Source: Paenibacillus_Z sp042653205
GTDB taxonomy: Bacteria; Bacillota; Bacilli; Paenibacillales; Paenibacillaceae
Length of the DNA: 64,000 bases
Direction of reading: 5' to 3'
Assembly: GCF_042653205.1 (NCBI RefSeq)
Contig: NZ_JBHSHY010000010.1
Location: forward strand, 1-64,000
Every line of letters begins with the position of its first letter. Position 1 is the first letter of the stretch. A program made the position numbers and the translations under genes. Below are positions 49,812-58,238 of the stretch, piece after piece. Under the pieces are notes generated by a model, which worked only from the letters and a program-made list of their open reading frames with translations, ran no database searches and was not told where the DNA came from.

Positions 49812-50588
49812 ATGTCCCTGGCGGGAGAAGAACGGAAGCGCGGCATTCTCTTCATGCTGAACGAGAAGGGTAAAGTCAACGTCAACGAGCTGTCGCAAAA
49901 ATTCGACGTCACGACGGAAACGATCCGGCGCGATCTGGACGAGCTGGAGAAAGACAACAAGCTCAAGAAGGTGTACGGCGGGGCGGTGAAATTCGCGCAC
50001 GACATCGAGCCGGCGTACCACGAGCGGGAAGTCAGCCGCGCGGAGGAGAAACGGCTGATCGGCCAGCACGCGGCGAAGCTGATCGACGACCACGACGTGC
50101 TGGTCATCGACGAGGGCAGCACGGCGATGCAGATCATCCATTACCTGGAGGGCAAGCGCGAGCTGACGGTTCTCGTGTGCGCCATCCCGGCGCTCACCCT
50201 GCTGATCGAATACCAGAAGCGGGGCGTCTTCGACGGCAAAATCATTTTCATCGGCGGCGAGGTCAACGCCAAGCATCTGCGGGTGTCGGGGCCGATCGCC
50301 GAGAAGATGATGGAGGACTTCTACGTGAACAAGTCGTTCATCTCCGTGGACGGCGTGTCGCTGGATAGCGGCCTGTCCGGATTCGACTACGAGCGGGCGC
50401 TGTTCACGCGCAAGCTGGTCCGCAGCTCCGAGACCGTGGTCGCGGTGGCGGATTCGTCCAAGATCGGCAAGCGGACGGTCGCCAAGATCGCCGACCTCTC
50501 CGACGTGCACTACATCGTCTCGAACGAAGGGCCGCCCGCCGGCTGGGAGAAAGCGCTGCAGGACATGAGCGTGACCTGGGTGTCGTGA
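49812..50588 (+). CDS. DeoR-family transcriptional regulator
   Basis: 258 residues. N-terminal DeoR winged helix (ERKRGILFMLNEKGKVNVNE and FDVTTETIRRDLDELEKDNK) and a C-terminal sugar-phosphate sensor domain (VLVIDEGSTAMQIIHYLEGK, SVDGVSLDSGLSGFDYERAL, VVAVADSSKIGKRTVAKIAD). Regulators of this kind are inactivated by a phosphorylated sugar. ATG 49812 is preceded by GAAGGGGAG. It lies 50 nt after the aminotransferase remnant and is the likely controller of the NagB-like/dehydrogenase/aminotransferase locus, now partly broken. Confidence 0.93.
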   Translation: MSLAGEERKRGILFMLNEKGKVNVNELSQKFDVTTETIRRDLDELEKDNKLKKVYGGAVKFAHDIEPAYHEREVSRAEEKRLIGQHAAKLIDDHDVLVIDEGSTAMQIIHYLEGKRELTVLVCAIPALTLLIEYQKRGVFDGKIIFIGGEVNAKHLRVSGPIAEKMMEDFYVNKSFISVDGVSLDSGLSGFDYERALFTRKLVRSSETVVAVADSSKIGKRTVAKIADLSDVHYIVSNEGPPAGWEKALQDMSVTWVS

Positions 50589-50656
50589 GGCTCCGGGCGG
50601 GACGGGCTAGGCCGAGACGCGAGGGCGGACTGATTTCCTAGTTCGTTTCCAATGGA

Positions 50657-50686
50657 TTGCAATGCCTGCTCGTCCTGTGTTAGAAT
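50657..50686 (+). promoter_or_regulatory. Promoter of the hflX leader
   Basis: TTGCAA (50657-50662) and TAGAAT (50681-50686) with 18-bp spacing, ~420 nt before the hflX start. Confidence 0.6.
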
Positions 50687-50717
50687 GGCAATACTTACAA
50701 GGAACGGAGGGTTACGT

Positions 50718-50756
50718 GTGATAGACTTTATCCGGTTGAGAACGTTGCGCGGCTAA
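50718..50756 (+). CDS. 12-residue leader peptide upstream of hflX
   Basis: GTG ATA GAC TTT ATC CGG TTG AGA ACG TTG CGC GGC TAA, with GGAGG 7 nt upstream, gives MIDFIRLRTLRG. It is the only well-initiated frame in a ~390-nt leader and is followed by a structured region and a terminator hairpin before hflX. The Arg/Leu-rich C terminus (RLRTLRG) recalls the RLR motif of macrolide-sensing stall peptides. Role as a translation sensor is inference. Confidence 0.6.
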   Translation: MIDFIRLRTLRG

Positions 50757-51107
50757 TTGAATAGCGCCAATGCTCTGCCCTGTGCAGAGGATCTCAGGAT
50801 AGGTCTGTCCGCTTGAAGGTAACCCGTTAGCTTTCATCGACGCCTACGAACCGCCGGCCGGCAGCTGGTCCGGTTCGCGTCGTTGCCTTCGGCTTCATAC
50901 TCGGCCCGGCGCCGCGTCCCGCCCACCCGCGGGCTTCTTCGCGGCACCCGCTGCCGAACCGACCTTTCGCCCGCTGGCGGGAAGCTATGGCTTCCGTACG
51001 CCGCGCGGGCGCCGATCCCGAGTTCCTCCGCTTACGCACAGGCCGGCGCGCCGTGCGTTTTTTGTTTTGTCCCCGTTTTTGTCGCAGACAAAGGAGGAAT
51101 CACGTAT
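50757..51107 (+). promoter_or_regulatory. Structured hflX leader with terminator hairpin (putative attenuator)
   Basis: ~350 nt without another credible gene. Near its end ACGCAC / GTGCGT flanks a GC-rich inner stem (51033-51058), followed by TTTTTTGTTTTG, an intrinsic terminator ~30 nt before the hflX ribosome binding site. A terminator placed upstream of a gene and downstream of a leader ORF is the signature of conditional attenuation. HflX genes in Listeria and other bacteria are induced by ribosome-targeting antibiotics. Confidence 0.55.
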
Positions 51108-52391
51108 ATGATGGAACAACCTAGCTTGCAAAAAGCCATAATCGTCGGCGTTAATTTGAACGACCGGCCAGACTTCGCGTACGCGATGGAGGAGCTCCGG
51201 AACTTGGCGGAAGCCTGCAATATGGAGGTCGTCGGCGAGCTGACGCAGAAGGCGGTCAAGCTCAACGGCTCCCACTATCTCGGCACGGGCAAGGTCGAGG
51301 AGCTGTCCGCTCTCTCGGAGGGCCTCGAGGCCTCGACGATCATCTTCAACGACGAGCTGTCGCCGTCGCAGCTGCGCAACCTCGAAGGCGAGCTGCAGCG
51401 CCGGGTCATCGACCGCACGATTCTCATTCTCGACATCTTCGCCGAGCGCGCCCAGACGCGCGAAGCGCAGCTGCAGGTCGAGGTCGCGCAGCTGCAGTAC
51501 ATGCTGCCGCGTCTCGTCGGCCTGCGCGAATCGCTCGGCCGCCAAGGCGGCGGCTCCGGCCTCAAGAACCGCGGCGCGGGCGAGACGAAGCTCGAGCTCG
51601 ACCGCCGGCGGATCGAGGAGCGGATCTCCGCGCTGCAGGACGACCTCGAGAAGCTCGTCGCGCGGCGCCAGGTGCAGCGCAAGCAGCGCCGGAAGACCGG
51701 CGTGCCGGTCGTCTGTCTCGTCGGCTACACGAACGCCGGCAAGTCCAGCCTCATGAACGCGCTGCTTGCCCGGTACATGCCGGATTCCGCCAAGCAAGTG
51801 CTGGCCAAAGACATGCTGTTCGCGACGCTGGAGACGTCCGTGCGGGGCATCGACCTGCCGGACAACAAGTCGTTCCTGCTGACCGACACCGTCGGCTTCG
51901 TCAGCCAGCTGCCGCATCACCTCGTCAAGGCGTTCCGCTCCACGCTCGAGGAGGTCGCGGAAGCCGACCTGCTAATCCAGGTCGTCGATTACGCGAACCT
52001 GGAGCACGATCGGCTGATCGAGGTGACGAACGAGACGCTGAAGGCGCTCGGCGCGGACCACATTCCGATGGTGTACGCGTACAACAAGACTGACCTGACG
52101 GGCGAAGCCTATCCGCGCGCGGAGGGGGACGCCGTCTATCTCTCCGTCAAGGAGGAGGCGGGACTCGAGGAGCTGGTCGCGCTCGTGAAGCAGCGGATCT
52201 TCCAGGATTACGTGCGCTGCGATGTCGTCATTCCGTTCACGGAAGGGCGGCTCGTCTCGTACTTCAATGCCAACGGCAACGTGCTCGCCACGAGCTACGA
52301 GCCGAACGGCACGCGCCTGACGATGGAGTGCAGGCAGGCGGATTACGACAAATACCGCCACGTGTTCGTCGAGCCGGCGGCGGTGGAATAA
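51108..52391 (+). CDS. hflX: GTPase HflX
   Basis: 427 residues. N-terminal HflX domain (YAMEELRNLAEACNMEVVGE, GSHYLGTGKVEELSAL, FNDELSPSQLRNLE), the helical linker with RGAGETKLELDRRRIEERIS, and the GTPase domain: G1 GYTNAGKSS at 206-214, G3 DTVGFVSQLP, G4 NKTD. HflX splits stalled 70S ribosomes and gives tolerance to stress and some ribosome-targeting drugs. I start at ATG 51108 (AAAGGAGG 10 nt upstream); ATG 51111 is the adjacent alternative. The frame is open far upstream but without support. Preceded by a leader with terminator. Confidence 0.95.
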   Translation: MMEQPSLQKAIIVGVNLNDRPDFAYAMEELRNLAEACNMEVVGELTQKAVKLNGSHYLGTGKVEELSALSEGLEASTIIFNDELSPSQLRNLEGELQRRVIDRTILILDIFAERAQTREAQLQVEVAQLQYMLPRLVGLRESLGRQGGGSGLKNRGAGETKLELDRRRIEERISALQDDLEKLVARRQVQRKQRRKTGVPVVCLVGYTNAGKSSLMNALLARYMPDSAKQVLAKDMLFATLETSVRGIDLPDNKSFLLTDTVGFVSQLPHHLVKAFRSTLEEVAEADLLIQVVDYANLEHDRLIEVTNETLKALGADHIPMVYAYNKTDLTGEAYPRAEGDAVYLSVKEEAGLEELVALVKQRIFQDYVRCDVVIPFTEGRLVSYFNANGNVLATSYEPNGTRLTMECRQADYDKYRHVFVEPAAVE

Positions 52392-52413
52392 GCCGCGGCA
52401 AGTCAGGAGCAAT

Positions 52414-52515
52414 GCCCGGTCCCTAAGAGCCTGGTTCCCGAAAGTCCGGTCCCTGAGAGCCCGGTCTCGTAAGCCCCGTCCCAGATAGCCCGGTCGCGCA
52501 AGCCCGGTCCCCAAT
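52414..52515 (+). repeat. Seven-copy 14-15-nt tandem repeat ending in the hflX terminator
   Basis: Units start at 52414, 52429, 52444, 52459, 52473, 52488 and 52502. The consensus is GCCCGGTCCC plus four or five variable bases. The last unit is the ascending arm of the terminator at 52501-52533. Confidence 0.8.
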
Positions 52516-52533
52516 GCGGACCGGGCTTTTTTT
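52501..52533 (+). terminator. Intrinsic terminator of hflX
   Basis: AGCCCGGTCC / GGACCGGGCT, perfect 10-bp stem with a 7-nt loop followed by seven T residues. The six upstream repeat units can pair with the same descending arm. Confidence 0.92.
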
Positions 52534-52678
52534 CGCGGCGTTCGCGCCGGACTCGCGGGCGAAGCGGCGCCGGGCTGGAAAAACGGGCATACTAGCCCAT
52601 GTCTCGCAAAAACATCTCGCCTTCTCTTAAAAAGTCTCGCCTATCCGGTATCCGGCGTGCCGGCGGCCGCGGCCGCGC

Positions 52679-52715
52679 AAAAAAAGACCGGCGCTTGCGC
52701 GGCAAGCGGCCGGTC
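52679..52715 (-). terminator. Intrinsic terminator of the NAGPA operon
   Basis: Read on the minus strand: GACCGGCCGCTTG / CAAGCGCCGGTC stem (one bulged base) followed by seven T residues, ~110 nt after the stop of the glycosidase gene. Confidence 0.85.
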
Positions 52716-52823
52716 CCCGTGAAGCGCATATGAGGCCTAGATGCAGAATGAAGCGATAATGACAGGCGTCCCGGTCTCCTGGTCTCTCGTTAAGGCGAAC
52801 GCCGCTCCCCGGCGCTTCCCGGG

Positions 52824-53891
52824 TTACTCGAAGAACAGGAAGTGCGTCGGCACCGGCCGCGGCCGGCCGTCCGACGGATGGTTCACGACACGGCCGTCGA
52901 ACACGAGCGTCGACGAGCCGCCGCCGTCGAGGTTGTAGCCGTCGACGGCCCCGAAGCGCTGCAGCAGAATCTGCGCTTCGGCGAGCGTCGCGCCCGAGCT
53001 GCCGTTCTCGTTGCGTCCGTCGATGACGAGCAAGAGCAGTTGGTTGTCCTTGTAGTTGGCGATGATCGTCCGCGGCGCGCGCAGCGGGTTCGACTGCCAC
53101 TTCGCGGGAATCGGCTGCGCGCGTCCGTTCTGCAGCAGCACCGGCACGAAGGAGGCGCCGAACCGCGGCTTCTCGCGGTCCAGCTGGTCCTCGCTCGCGT
53201 ACTTGCCGCCGATCAGCTCCATCTTGTTGTTCATGCCGACGAAGAACAGGTCCTTGTACGACGGATCGAAGCCGTTCAGGTAGCTGCCGTTCATGACCGT
53301 GGTGCTGAGCGGATACCGCTTGCCGCCGTCATCCGCGAAGCCGCCGGCATTCACCCCGGCGATGGCGCCGTACCGCCTCGCGGCGGCGAGCGTCGTCTCG
53401 GCGCCGCCGTTCTTGTCCTGCCCGAGCACCATCTTCATCGCGTCCGGCGACTTCAGCTTGACCTTGAGCGCGTAGCCGGTGAAATGCTGCGCCCGTACGA
53501 CGAACAGCTGCGCGCGGATGTTGTCCGAGTCGATCTGCTTCGCGGGCGCGCCGATCTTCCGCGTGATGCGGCGGTCGTAGATTTTGTACGGCCGGTCGGC
53601 CTGCGAATCGGCGAGCGTGACGATGGCGCCCATGCTTTCGTTCGTGGCCGCGTACAGCGCGATCGATTTCTTCAGCGACTTGGCGGTCGCGAGCGCCGTC
53701 TGCTTCGCCTGGTCGAGGCCGGCGGCCAGCTTGTCGGCGTTCGCCGCCGCGGGGGCCGCGGCCGGCTGCGGGAAGGCGTCGTCCGGCAGCGTGATGGACA
53801 GGTCCGCCGCGAGCAGCCAGACGACGAGCCCGATGAACGGGGCGCAGGTCAACAGGCAGAAGCGATTAATGTGTTTAACCGTTAACCTCAT
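52824..53891 (-). CDS. Phosphodiester glycosidase family protein (NAGPA domain)
   Basis: 355 residues. An N-terminal membrane anchor/signal (FCLLTCAPFIGLVVWLLAA, ~12-30) followed by an Ala-rich linker, then a NAGPA domain (~130-355): IRAQLFVVRAQHFTGYALKV, GAIAGVNAGGFADDGGKRYP, RTIIANYKDNQLLLLVIDGR and the strongly conserved YNLDGGGSSTLVFDGRVVN. Members cleave or remodel phosphodiester-linked sugars in exopolysaccharides and wall teichoic acids, or act in sporulation polysaccharide. It starts 10 nt after the coiled-coil protein at 53902, in the same operon. Exact substrate unknown. Confidence 0.9.
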   Translation of the reverse strand: MRLTVKHINRFCLLTCAPFIGLVVWLLAADLSITLPDDAFPQPAAAPAAANADKLAAGLDQAKQTALATAKSLKKSIALYAATNESMGAIVTLADSQADRPYKIYDRRITRKIGAPAKQIDSDNIRAQLFVVRAQHFTGYALKVKLKSPDAMKMVLGQDKNGGAETTLAAARRYGAIAGVNAGGFADDGGKRYPLSTTVMNGSYLNGFDPSYKDLFFVGMNNKMELIGGKYASEDQLDREKPRFGASFVPVLLQNGRAQPIPAKWQSNPLRAPRTIIANYKDNQLLLLVIDGRNENGSSGATLAEAQILLQRFGAVDGYNLDGGGSSTLVFDGRVVNHPSDGRPRPVPTHFLFFE

Positions 53892-53901
53892 TCCGGCACC
53901 C

Positions 53902-54324
53902 TCATTTGAGCACGTCCAAGCTTTTCTGGAGCTCGGCCAGCTTCTTCTCGACCTCGCTCAGCTGCGTGAACAGCTTGTTGCTGTTGTCGGTCTTGGAGTT
54001 TGCGTTATCCTTCGTGAATTCCAGCAGCTCGTTCAAGGCGTCGACCTTGCCCTGCACCTTGCTCAGCTCGCCGGAGAATTGGGTTTGCATCTGCTTCAGC
54101 TGCGCATCGTAGTCGTGCTGCATGGCGGTGATCTGCCGCGAGGTCTGCTCGCCGATCTCCCGGGTCAGCTTGGCCTTCAGCTGGCCGGCGTACCAGACGG
54201 TGCCGGCTGCGCCGCAGCCGATGAGCAGCACCCATACCGCCAGGAACAGCGGAACGGACGGCTTCGAGCGGCGCGCGGTCCGTTCCGCCGTGCGCGGCGC
54301 CGTCGTCTCGATGTTCGTTTCCAT
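53902..54324 (-). CDS. Membrane-anchored coiled-coil protein, unknown function
   Basis: 140 residues. Cytoplasmic basic N terminus, one membrane helix (PLFLAVWVLLIGCGAAGTVW, ~24-43), then an almost continuous coiled coil to the end (LTREIGEQTSRQITAMQHDY, LSEVEKKLAELQKSLDVLK). No enzymatic motif. Immediately upstream of the NAGPA gene, so it may scaffold or tether that enzyme at the membrane. A strong binding site (AAGGAGTGA) precedes the ATG. Confidence 0.8.
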   Translation of the reverse strand: METNIETTAPRTAERTARRSKPSVPLFLAVWVLLIGCGAAGTVWYAGQLKAKLTREIGEQTSRQITAMQHDYDAQLKQMQTQFSGELSKVQGKVDALNELLEFTKDNANSKTDNSNKLFTQLSEVEKKLAELQKSLDVLK

Positions 54325-54585
54325 GCGAATTCATCACTCCTTACCTTCTGACTGACTGAGGACTTAAGCTTGCGGGTCTAGCAAATTCGACAACCGCGTC
54401 TACCAATCGAACCCCTATTCTACCACAAAAGGGGTAGAAACGCGTAAACGCGGCGTGAAGGATCGGCAAACGCCGACAGGCCGCGGCGGCAGCCGGCGCG
54501 CGTGCCCGCCGAATAGGCGAGCCTTCGGACTTAATGGTATAATGGCCGCAAATCCCAACCATTCGCGAGAGAAGGGCAGCTGCGC

Positions 54586-56415
54586 GTGAGACTTCGGAAG
54601 ATCTACGACAACTACATCCGCAACAACCTGTTCGTGAAAGTCATCCTCGTCTTCGCCGTCATCGTGAACCTGACGATCATCACGCTCTCCTATTTCCTCT
54701 TCACCCTCATGTCGGCGTCCGTCGTGAACGGGGAGCTGAGCAGCCAGAAGCAGGCGATGGAGCGGGTCAACCGTTACATGGAGCAGAAGTACGACTGGGT
54801 GCGGAACACGGTGCAGGATATCTACCGGAACAGCGCGCTTGCAAGCAACGCTTCGTATTTCCTGCAGCATTCGTACGGCGACTACGCGCAGTACCTGCTG
54901 GACCAGAACTACCCCGGCGGCAACGAAAGCGCGGTCGACATCCTCGGCTTCCTGTCCGACCGGATGGAGGCGGATGCCGACATACAGAACGTGCTGCTGT
55001 ACAGCGCCGACATGCAGCAGCTGTACGCGTTCAACCGCAACGGGCCGCGCCGGCTGTATACGACCAATCCAATCCGGTCCTACATCCCGGAGATCATGGC
55101 GGCGGAAGGGCCGGTCGCGGCGACGCCGAACCTATGGATCCGCAAGCTGATCGGCCAGTGGAACCCGCAGCTGTATTCGATGCGCAGCCAGATCAACGAC
55201 CGCAACTCGCTTAAGAACATCGGCCAGCTGCTCGTCTATTTCGACGCCGGCATGGTGAGCCGGTCGCTCGACCAGAGCCGGACGCCGCTCAAGGGCGAGA
55301 TCGTCGTGGTAACGCCGGACGGGCAGGTGCTGTCCGATTCGGCGAACGGGTATTACGGCAAGCCGTTCCCGTACATGCGGCAGATCGGCTCCCTCAAGGA
55401 CACCGTCATGCTGGACGAGCCCGCTTATATCAATACGCTAACGCAGAGCAAGGCCGGCTTCACCGTCGTCGGCATCACGCCGAAGCGCGTGATGGCCGAG
55501 GCCTACGCGGGGCTGAAGCGGACGATCATCCTGATCAGCACCGCCTGCATCATCGTCGCGGTCATCGTCCCGTCCGCGGTCATCTTCAGCATCGCGCGCC
55601 GGACGAACCGGATCGTCCACTTCATGCGCAAGGTCGAGGGCGGCGACCTGTCGGCCCGCCTGCAGGACGCCCGCGAGGACGAGCTCGGGCAGATCTCCCG
55701 GAGCTTCAACGATATGCTCGACGAGCTCGGACGGCATATCGACCGGGAGTACAAGGCGGAGCTGCGGCTCAAGCAGACGGAGCTGGCGGCGCTGCAGGCG
55801 CGGATCAACCCGCATTTCCTGTACAACACGCTCGAGGTCATCCGCATGCGGGCGGTGTCCCAGGGGGCGGCGGACGTCGGCGAGATGATCTACAGCCTGG
55901 CCGCGCTGTTCCGCAGCTCCGTCGACGCCAAGGCGGAGAGCACGCTCGGCGAGGAGCTGGAGATGTGCCGGCTGTATCTGGAGCTGTTCCGGATCCGGTA
56001 CAAGGATAAATTCACGTACGCGATCAGCTGCGGCCGGGAGCTCGTGCCGGCGCCCGTGTCCAAGCTGCTGCTGCAGCCGATCGTGGAAAACTATATCCTG
56101 CACGGCCTCGACTCCCGGCGCAGGGACAACCGGCTGACGATCGAGGCCGCGCGGGAGGACGGCTTGATCGTCGTGCGCGTGCGCGACAACGGCAAGGGCA
56201 TCGAGCCGGAGCGGCTGGCCGCCGTCATGCGCCGGCTGAAGGCGCCGGAGAACGAGGAGTCCCAATCCTTCGGGCTGCGCAGCGTGCACGAACGGATCGG
56301 CCTCGTGTACGGCCCTGGGTACGGTCTGTATCTCGAAAGCGCGCCGGGGAGGGGCACATCGGTGACGGTGAGCTGGCCCGCGGCGGAGTACGGAAAGGAA
56401 GCTGGCGATGTATAA
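54586..56415 (+). CDS. YesM-type sensor histidine kinase (second system)
   Basis: 609 residues. Membrane helices at ~18-42 (VKVILVFAVIVNLTIITLSY) and ~308-330 enclose an extracellular sensor; HAMP follows (RRTNRIVHFMRKVEGGDLSA). His_kinase motif ALQARINPHFLYNTLEVIRM with His410; N box QPIVENYILHGL; G boxes VRDNGKGIE and SFGLRSVHERIG. GTG 54586 with AGAAGGG upstream. Overlaps the YesN gene by 8 nt. A -10 TATAAT lies at 54538-54543. It precedes a mannan-type ABC/GH125 operon and probably senses oligomannoside or its loaded binding protein. Confidence 0.92.
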   Translation: MRLRKIYDNYIRNNLFVKVILVFAVIVNLTIITLSYFLFTLMSASVVNGELSSQKQAMERVNRYMEQKYDWVRNTVQDIYRNSALASNASYFLQHSYGDYAQYLLDQNYPGGNESAVDILGFLSDRMEADADIQNVLLYSADMQQLYAFNRNGPRRLYTTNPIRSYIPEIMAAEGPVAATPNLWIRKLIGQWNPQLYSMRSQINDRNSLKNIGQLLVYFDAGMVSRSLDQSRTPLKGEIVVVTPDGQVLSDSANGYYGKPFPYMRQIGSLKDTVMLDEPAYINTLTQSKAGFTVVGITPKRVMAEAYAGLKRTIILISTACIIVAVIVPSAVIFSIARRTNRIVHFMRKVEGGDLSARLQDAREDELGQISRSFNDMLDELGRHIDREYKAELRLKQTELAALQARINPHFLYNTLEVIRMRAVSQGAADVGEMIYSLAALFRSSVDAKAESTLGEELEMCRLYLELFRIRYKDKFTYAISCGRELVPAPVSKLLLQPIVENYILHGLDSRRRDNRLTIEAAREDGLIVVRVRDNGKGIEPERLAAVMRRLKAPENEESQSFGLRSVHERIGLVYGPGYGLYLESAPGRGTSVTVSWPAAEYGKEAGDV

Positions 56416-58087
56416 AGTATTGCTTGTCGACGACGAGCCGTTCATCACGGAAGGGCTCAGCGACGCGGTGGACTGGTCGGCCTTCGGCCTCGAGGTCGTC
56501 GGCACGGCCGAAGACGGCGACGAAGCGCTGAGGCGGATCATCGAGGTATGCGTCGACCTGCTCATCACCGACATATCCATGCCGATCTTGACGGGACTCG
56601 AGCTGATTCGCCGGGCGCGCCTCATCCGGCCCCAGCTGAAGGTCATCATCCTGAGCGGCTACAACGAGTTCGATTACTTGAAGGAAGGCATGCGACTAGG
56701 CATCGAGAACTACCTGCTGAAGCCGATCCGCTTCGAGGAGCTGGAGGCGACGCTGGCCGACACGGTGCGCAAGCTGGACGCCGACAAGCCGATGCCGGTC
56801 TTCGGCGAGGATGAGATCGGCATCCTGCGCGACAACGTCCTGACGCGCTGGGCGAATGGGCGGATCGCGTTCCCGGAGCTGGCCGAACGCGCGGCGTTGC
56901 TCGGCATCGACCTGACGAAGCCGTTTGCGGCCTTCGCCATCGTCCGCTTCGGGCCGCCGGCGGGCGCCGGCACGGAACAGGGCGGCCCGGCCGGCGGCGC
57001 TGAGGGCAGCCTGGACGCCGGCGGCGGGGCGGGCGCCACACCAGCGGGCGCCGCTCCGCCGGGTGCCACCCCGGAGGGCGCCTACCGGCCCGGAGCCGTT
57101 CCGGCGTTCCCCATCCTCGCAGCGGATGCGGCGGCGCTGACGGCGGAAGGCGAAGCGGACGGGCTGTCATTCGTGCCGTTTCTGAACGAAGACGAAGACT
57201 TCACCGTCGCCTGCTGCTGCATAAACGGCGGAGAGGCGGATCATGCTAAGGTAGCGAAGTCGCTGGCGCGGCTGGCGGATCGCTGGGAACGCCGCGGGCT
57301 CGCGCCGCGCATCGCCCTCGGCGGGTTGGCGCCGGCCGCGGACGCCGCGGCCAGCTTCGCGCAGGCACGCAGGGCGCAGCAGTTCTTCCTCGTGCTGCCG
57401 GACAGGCGGCTGCTCGATTACGCCGCCATCTCGCGGGAGACGTCGGCCGTGCCGGCGGAATTGTTCGATTGGGACGCGTATGCCAAGCCGATCCTCGCCA
57501 AGGACAAGGACGAGCTGCAGGCCCGCATCGCGCGGGACTTCGCGGCGATCCGGACAGCGGGGGGCTTAAGTCCCGCAAGGGCGAGGGCCGCGGCGGTCGA
57601 GCTGATCATTCTCATGAAGATGGAAGTGGACAAGCTCGGCCGCGCGGACGCCGCGGAGCTGTTCCGGGACGTGCTCGACCGGGCGGCGGGCGCAATCGCG
57701 CTCGAGGATGTCGAGGGCGCCGTCCGGGCGGCGGCGTTCTTCGCGGCGGATTCGTTTGCCGGCGAGGACATGAGCCCCGTCATCAAGCAGGCGTTGCGCT
57801 ACATCCACGAGCATTACGCGGAGGCGCTGACGCTGAAGTCGCTGGGCGGGCAGTTCCACATTCACCCGAATTATTTGGGGCAGCTCTTTCACAAACAAAC
57901 GGGCGAGACGTTCACGGATTACCTGAACAAATACCGCATCGAGCGCGCGAAGGAGCTGCTGGCCGACAGCCGCCTCAAAGTGAATGAGATCGCGCGTCAG
58001 GTCGGCTATTGGGAAACGGGCTATTTTTACAAACAGTTCAAGAAGCATGTCGGCATGGTGCCGGGGGACTATAAGGAGCTGCTGTGA
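56408..58087 (+). CDS. YesN-type response regulator with AraC domain (second system)
   Basis: 559 residues. Receiver domain with VDDEPF and phospho-acceptor Asp55 (LLITDISMPILTG). A long middle region (~150-440) has a Gly/Ala/Pro-rich insertion (AGAGTEQGGPAGGAEGSLDA). The C-terminal AraC domain (~455-559) has both helix-turn-helix units (LTLKSLGGQFHIHPNYLGQL and VNEIARQVGYWETGYFYKQF). Coupled to the kinase by overlap. Likely activator of the promoter at 58123, directly downstream. Confidence 0.93.
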   Translation: MYKVLLVDDEPFITEGLSDAVDWSAFGLEVVGTAEDGDEALRRIIEVCVDLLITDISMPILTGLELIRRARLIRPQLKVIILSGYNEFDYLKEGMRLGIENYLLKPIRFEELEATLADTVRKLDADKPMPVFGEDEIGILRDNVLTRWANGRIAFPELAERAALLGIDLTKPFAAFAIVRFGPPAGAGTEQGGPAGGAEGSLDAGGGAGATPAGAAPPGATPEGAYRPGAVPAFPILAADAAALTAEGEADGLSFVPFLNEDEDFTVACCCINGGEADHAKVAKSLARLADRWERRGLAPRIALGGLAPAADAAASFAQARRAQQFFLVLPDRRLLDYAAISRETSAVPAELFDWDAYAKPILAKDKDELQARIARDFAAIRTAGGLSPARARAAAVELIILMKMEVDKLGRADAAELFRDVLDRAAGAIALEDVEGAVRAAAFFAADSFAGEDMSPVIKQALRYIHEHYAEALTLKSLGGQFHIHPNYLGQLFHKQTGETFTDYLNKYRIERAKELLADSRLKVNEIARQVGYWETGYFYKQFKKHVGMVPGDYKELL

Positions 58088-58122
58088 CGCCGCCGGCGCC
58101 GCATGCGGTTCCTTTCTTTACT

Positions 58123-58151
58123 TTGTACACTTATTCTTTGTTTTCTATTAT
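58123..58151 (+). promoter_or_regulatory. Promoter of the second ABC operon
   Basis: TTGTAC (58123-58128) and TATTAT (58146-58151), 17-bp spacing, in the AT-rich gap before the binding-protein gene. Confidence 0.6.
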
Positions 58152-58238
58152 TTTTGAAAATGGTTTCATCTTCTAAGATGAAGAAGCACCAAGTCGCGAC
58201 TAGGCTTCGACTCACAGACAAAAGGGAGGCAACACCAA

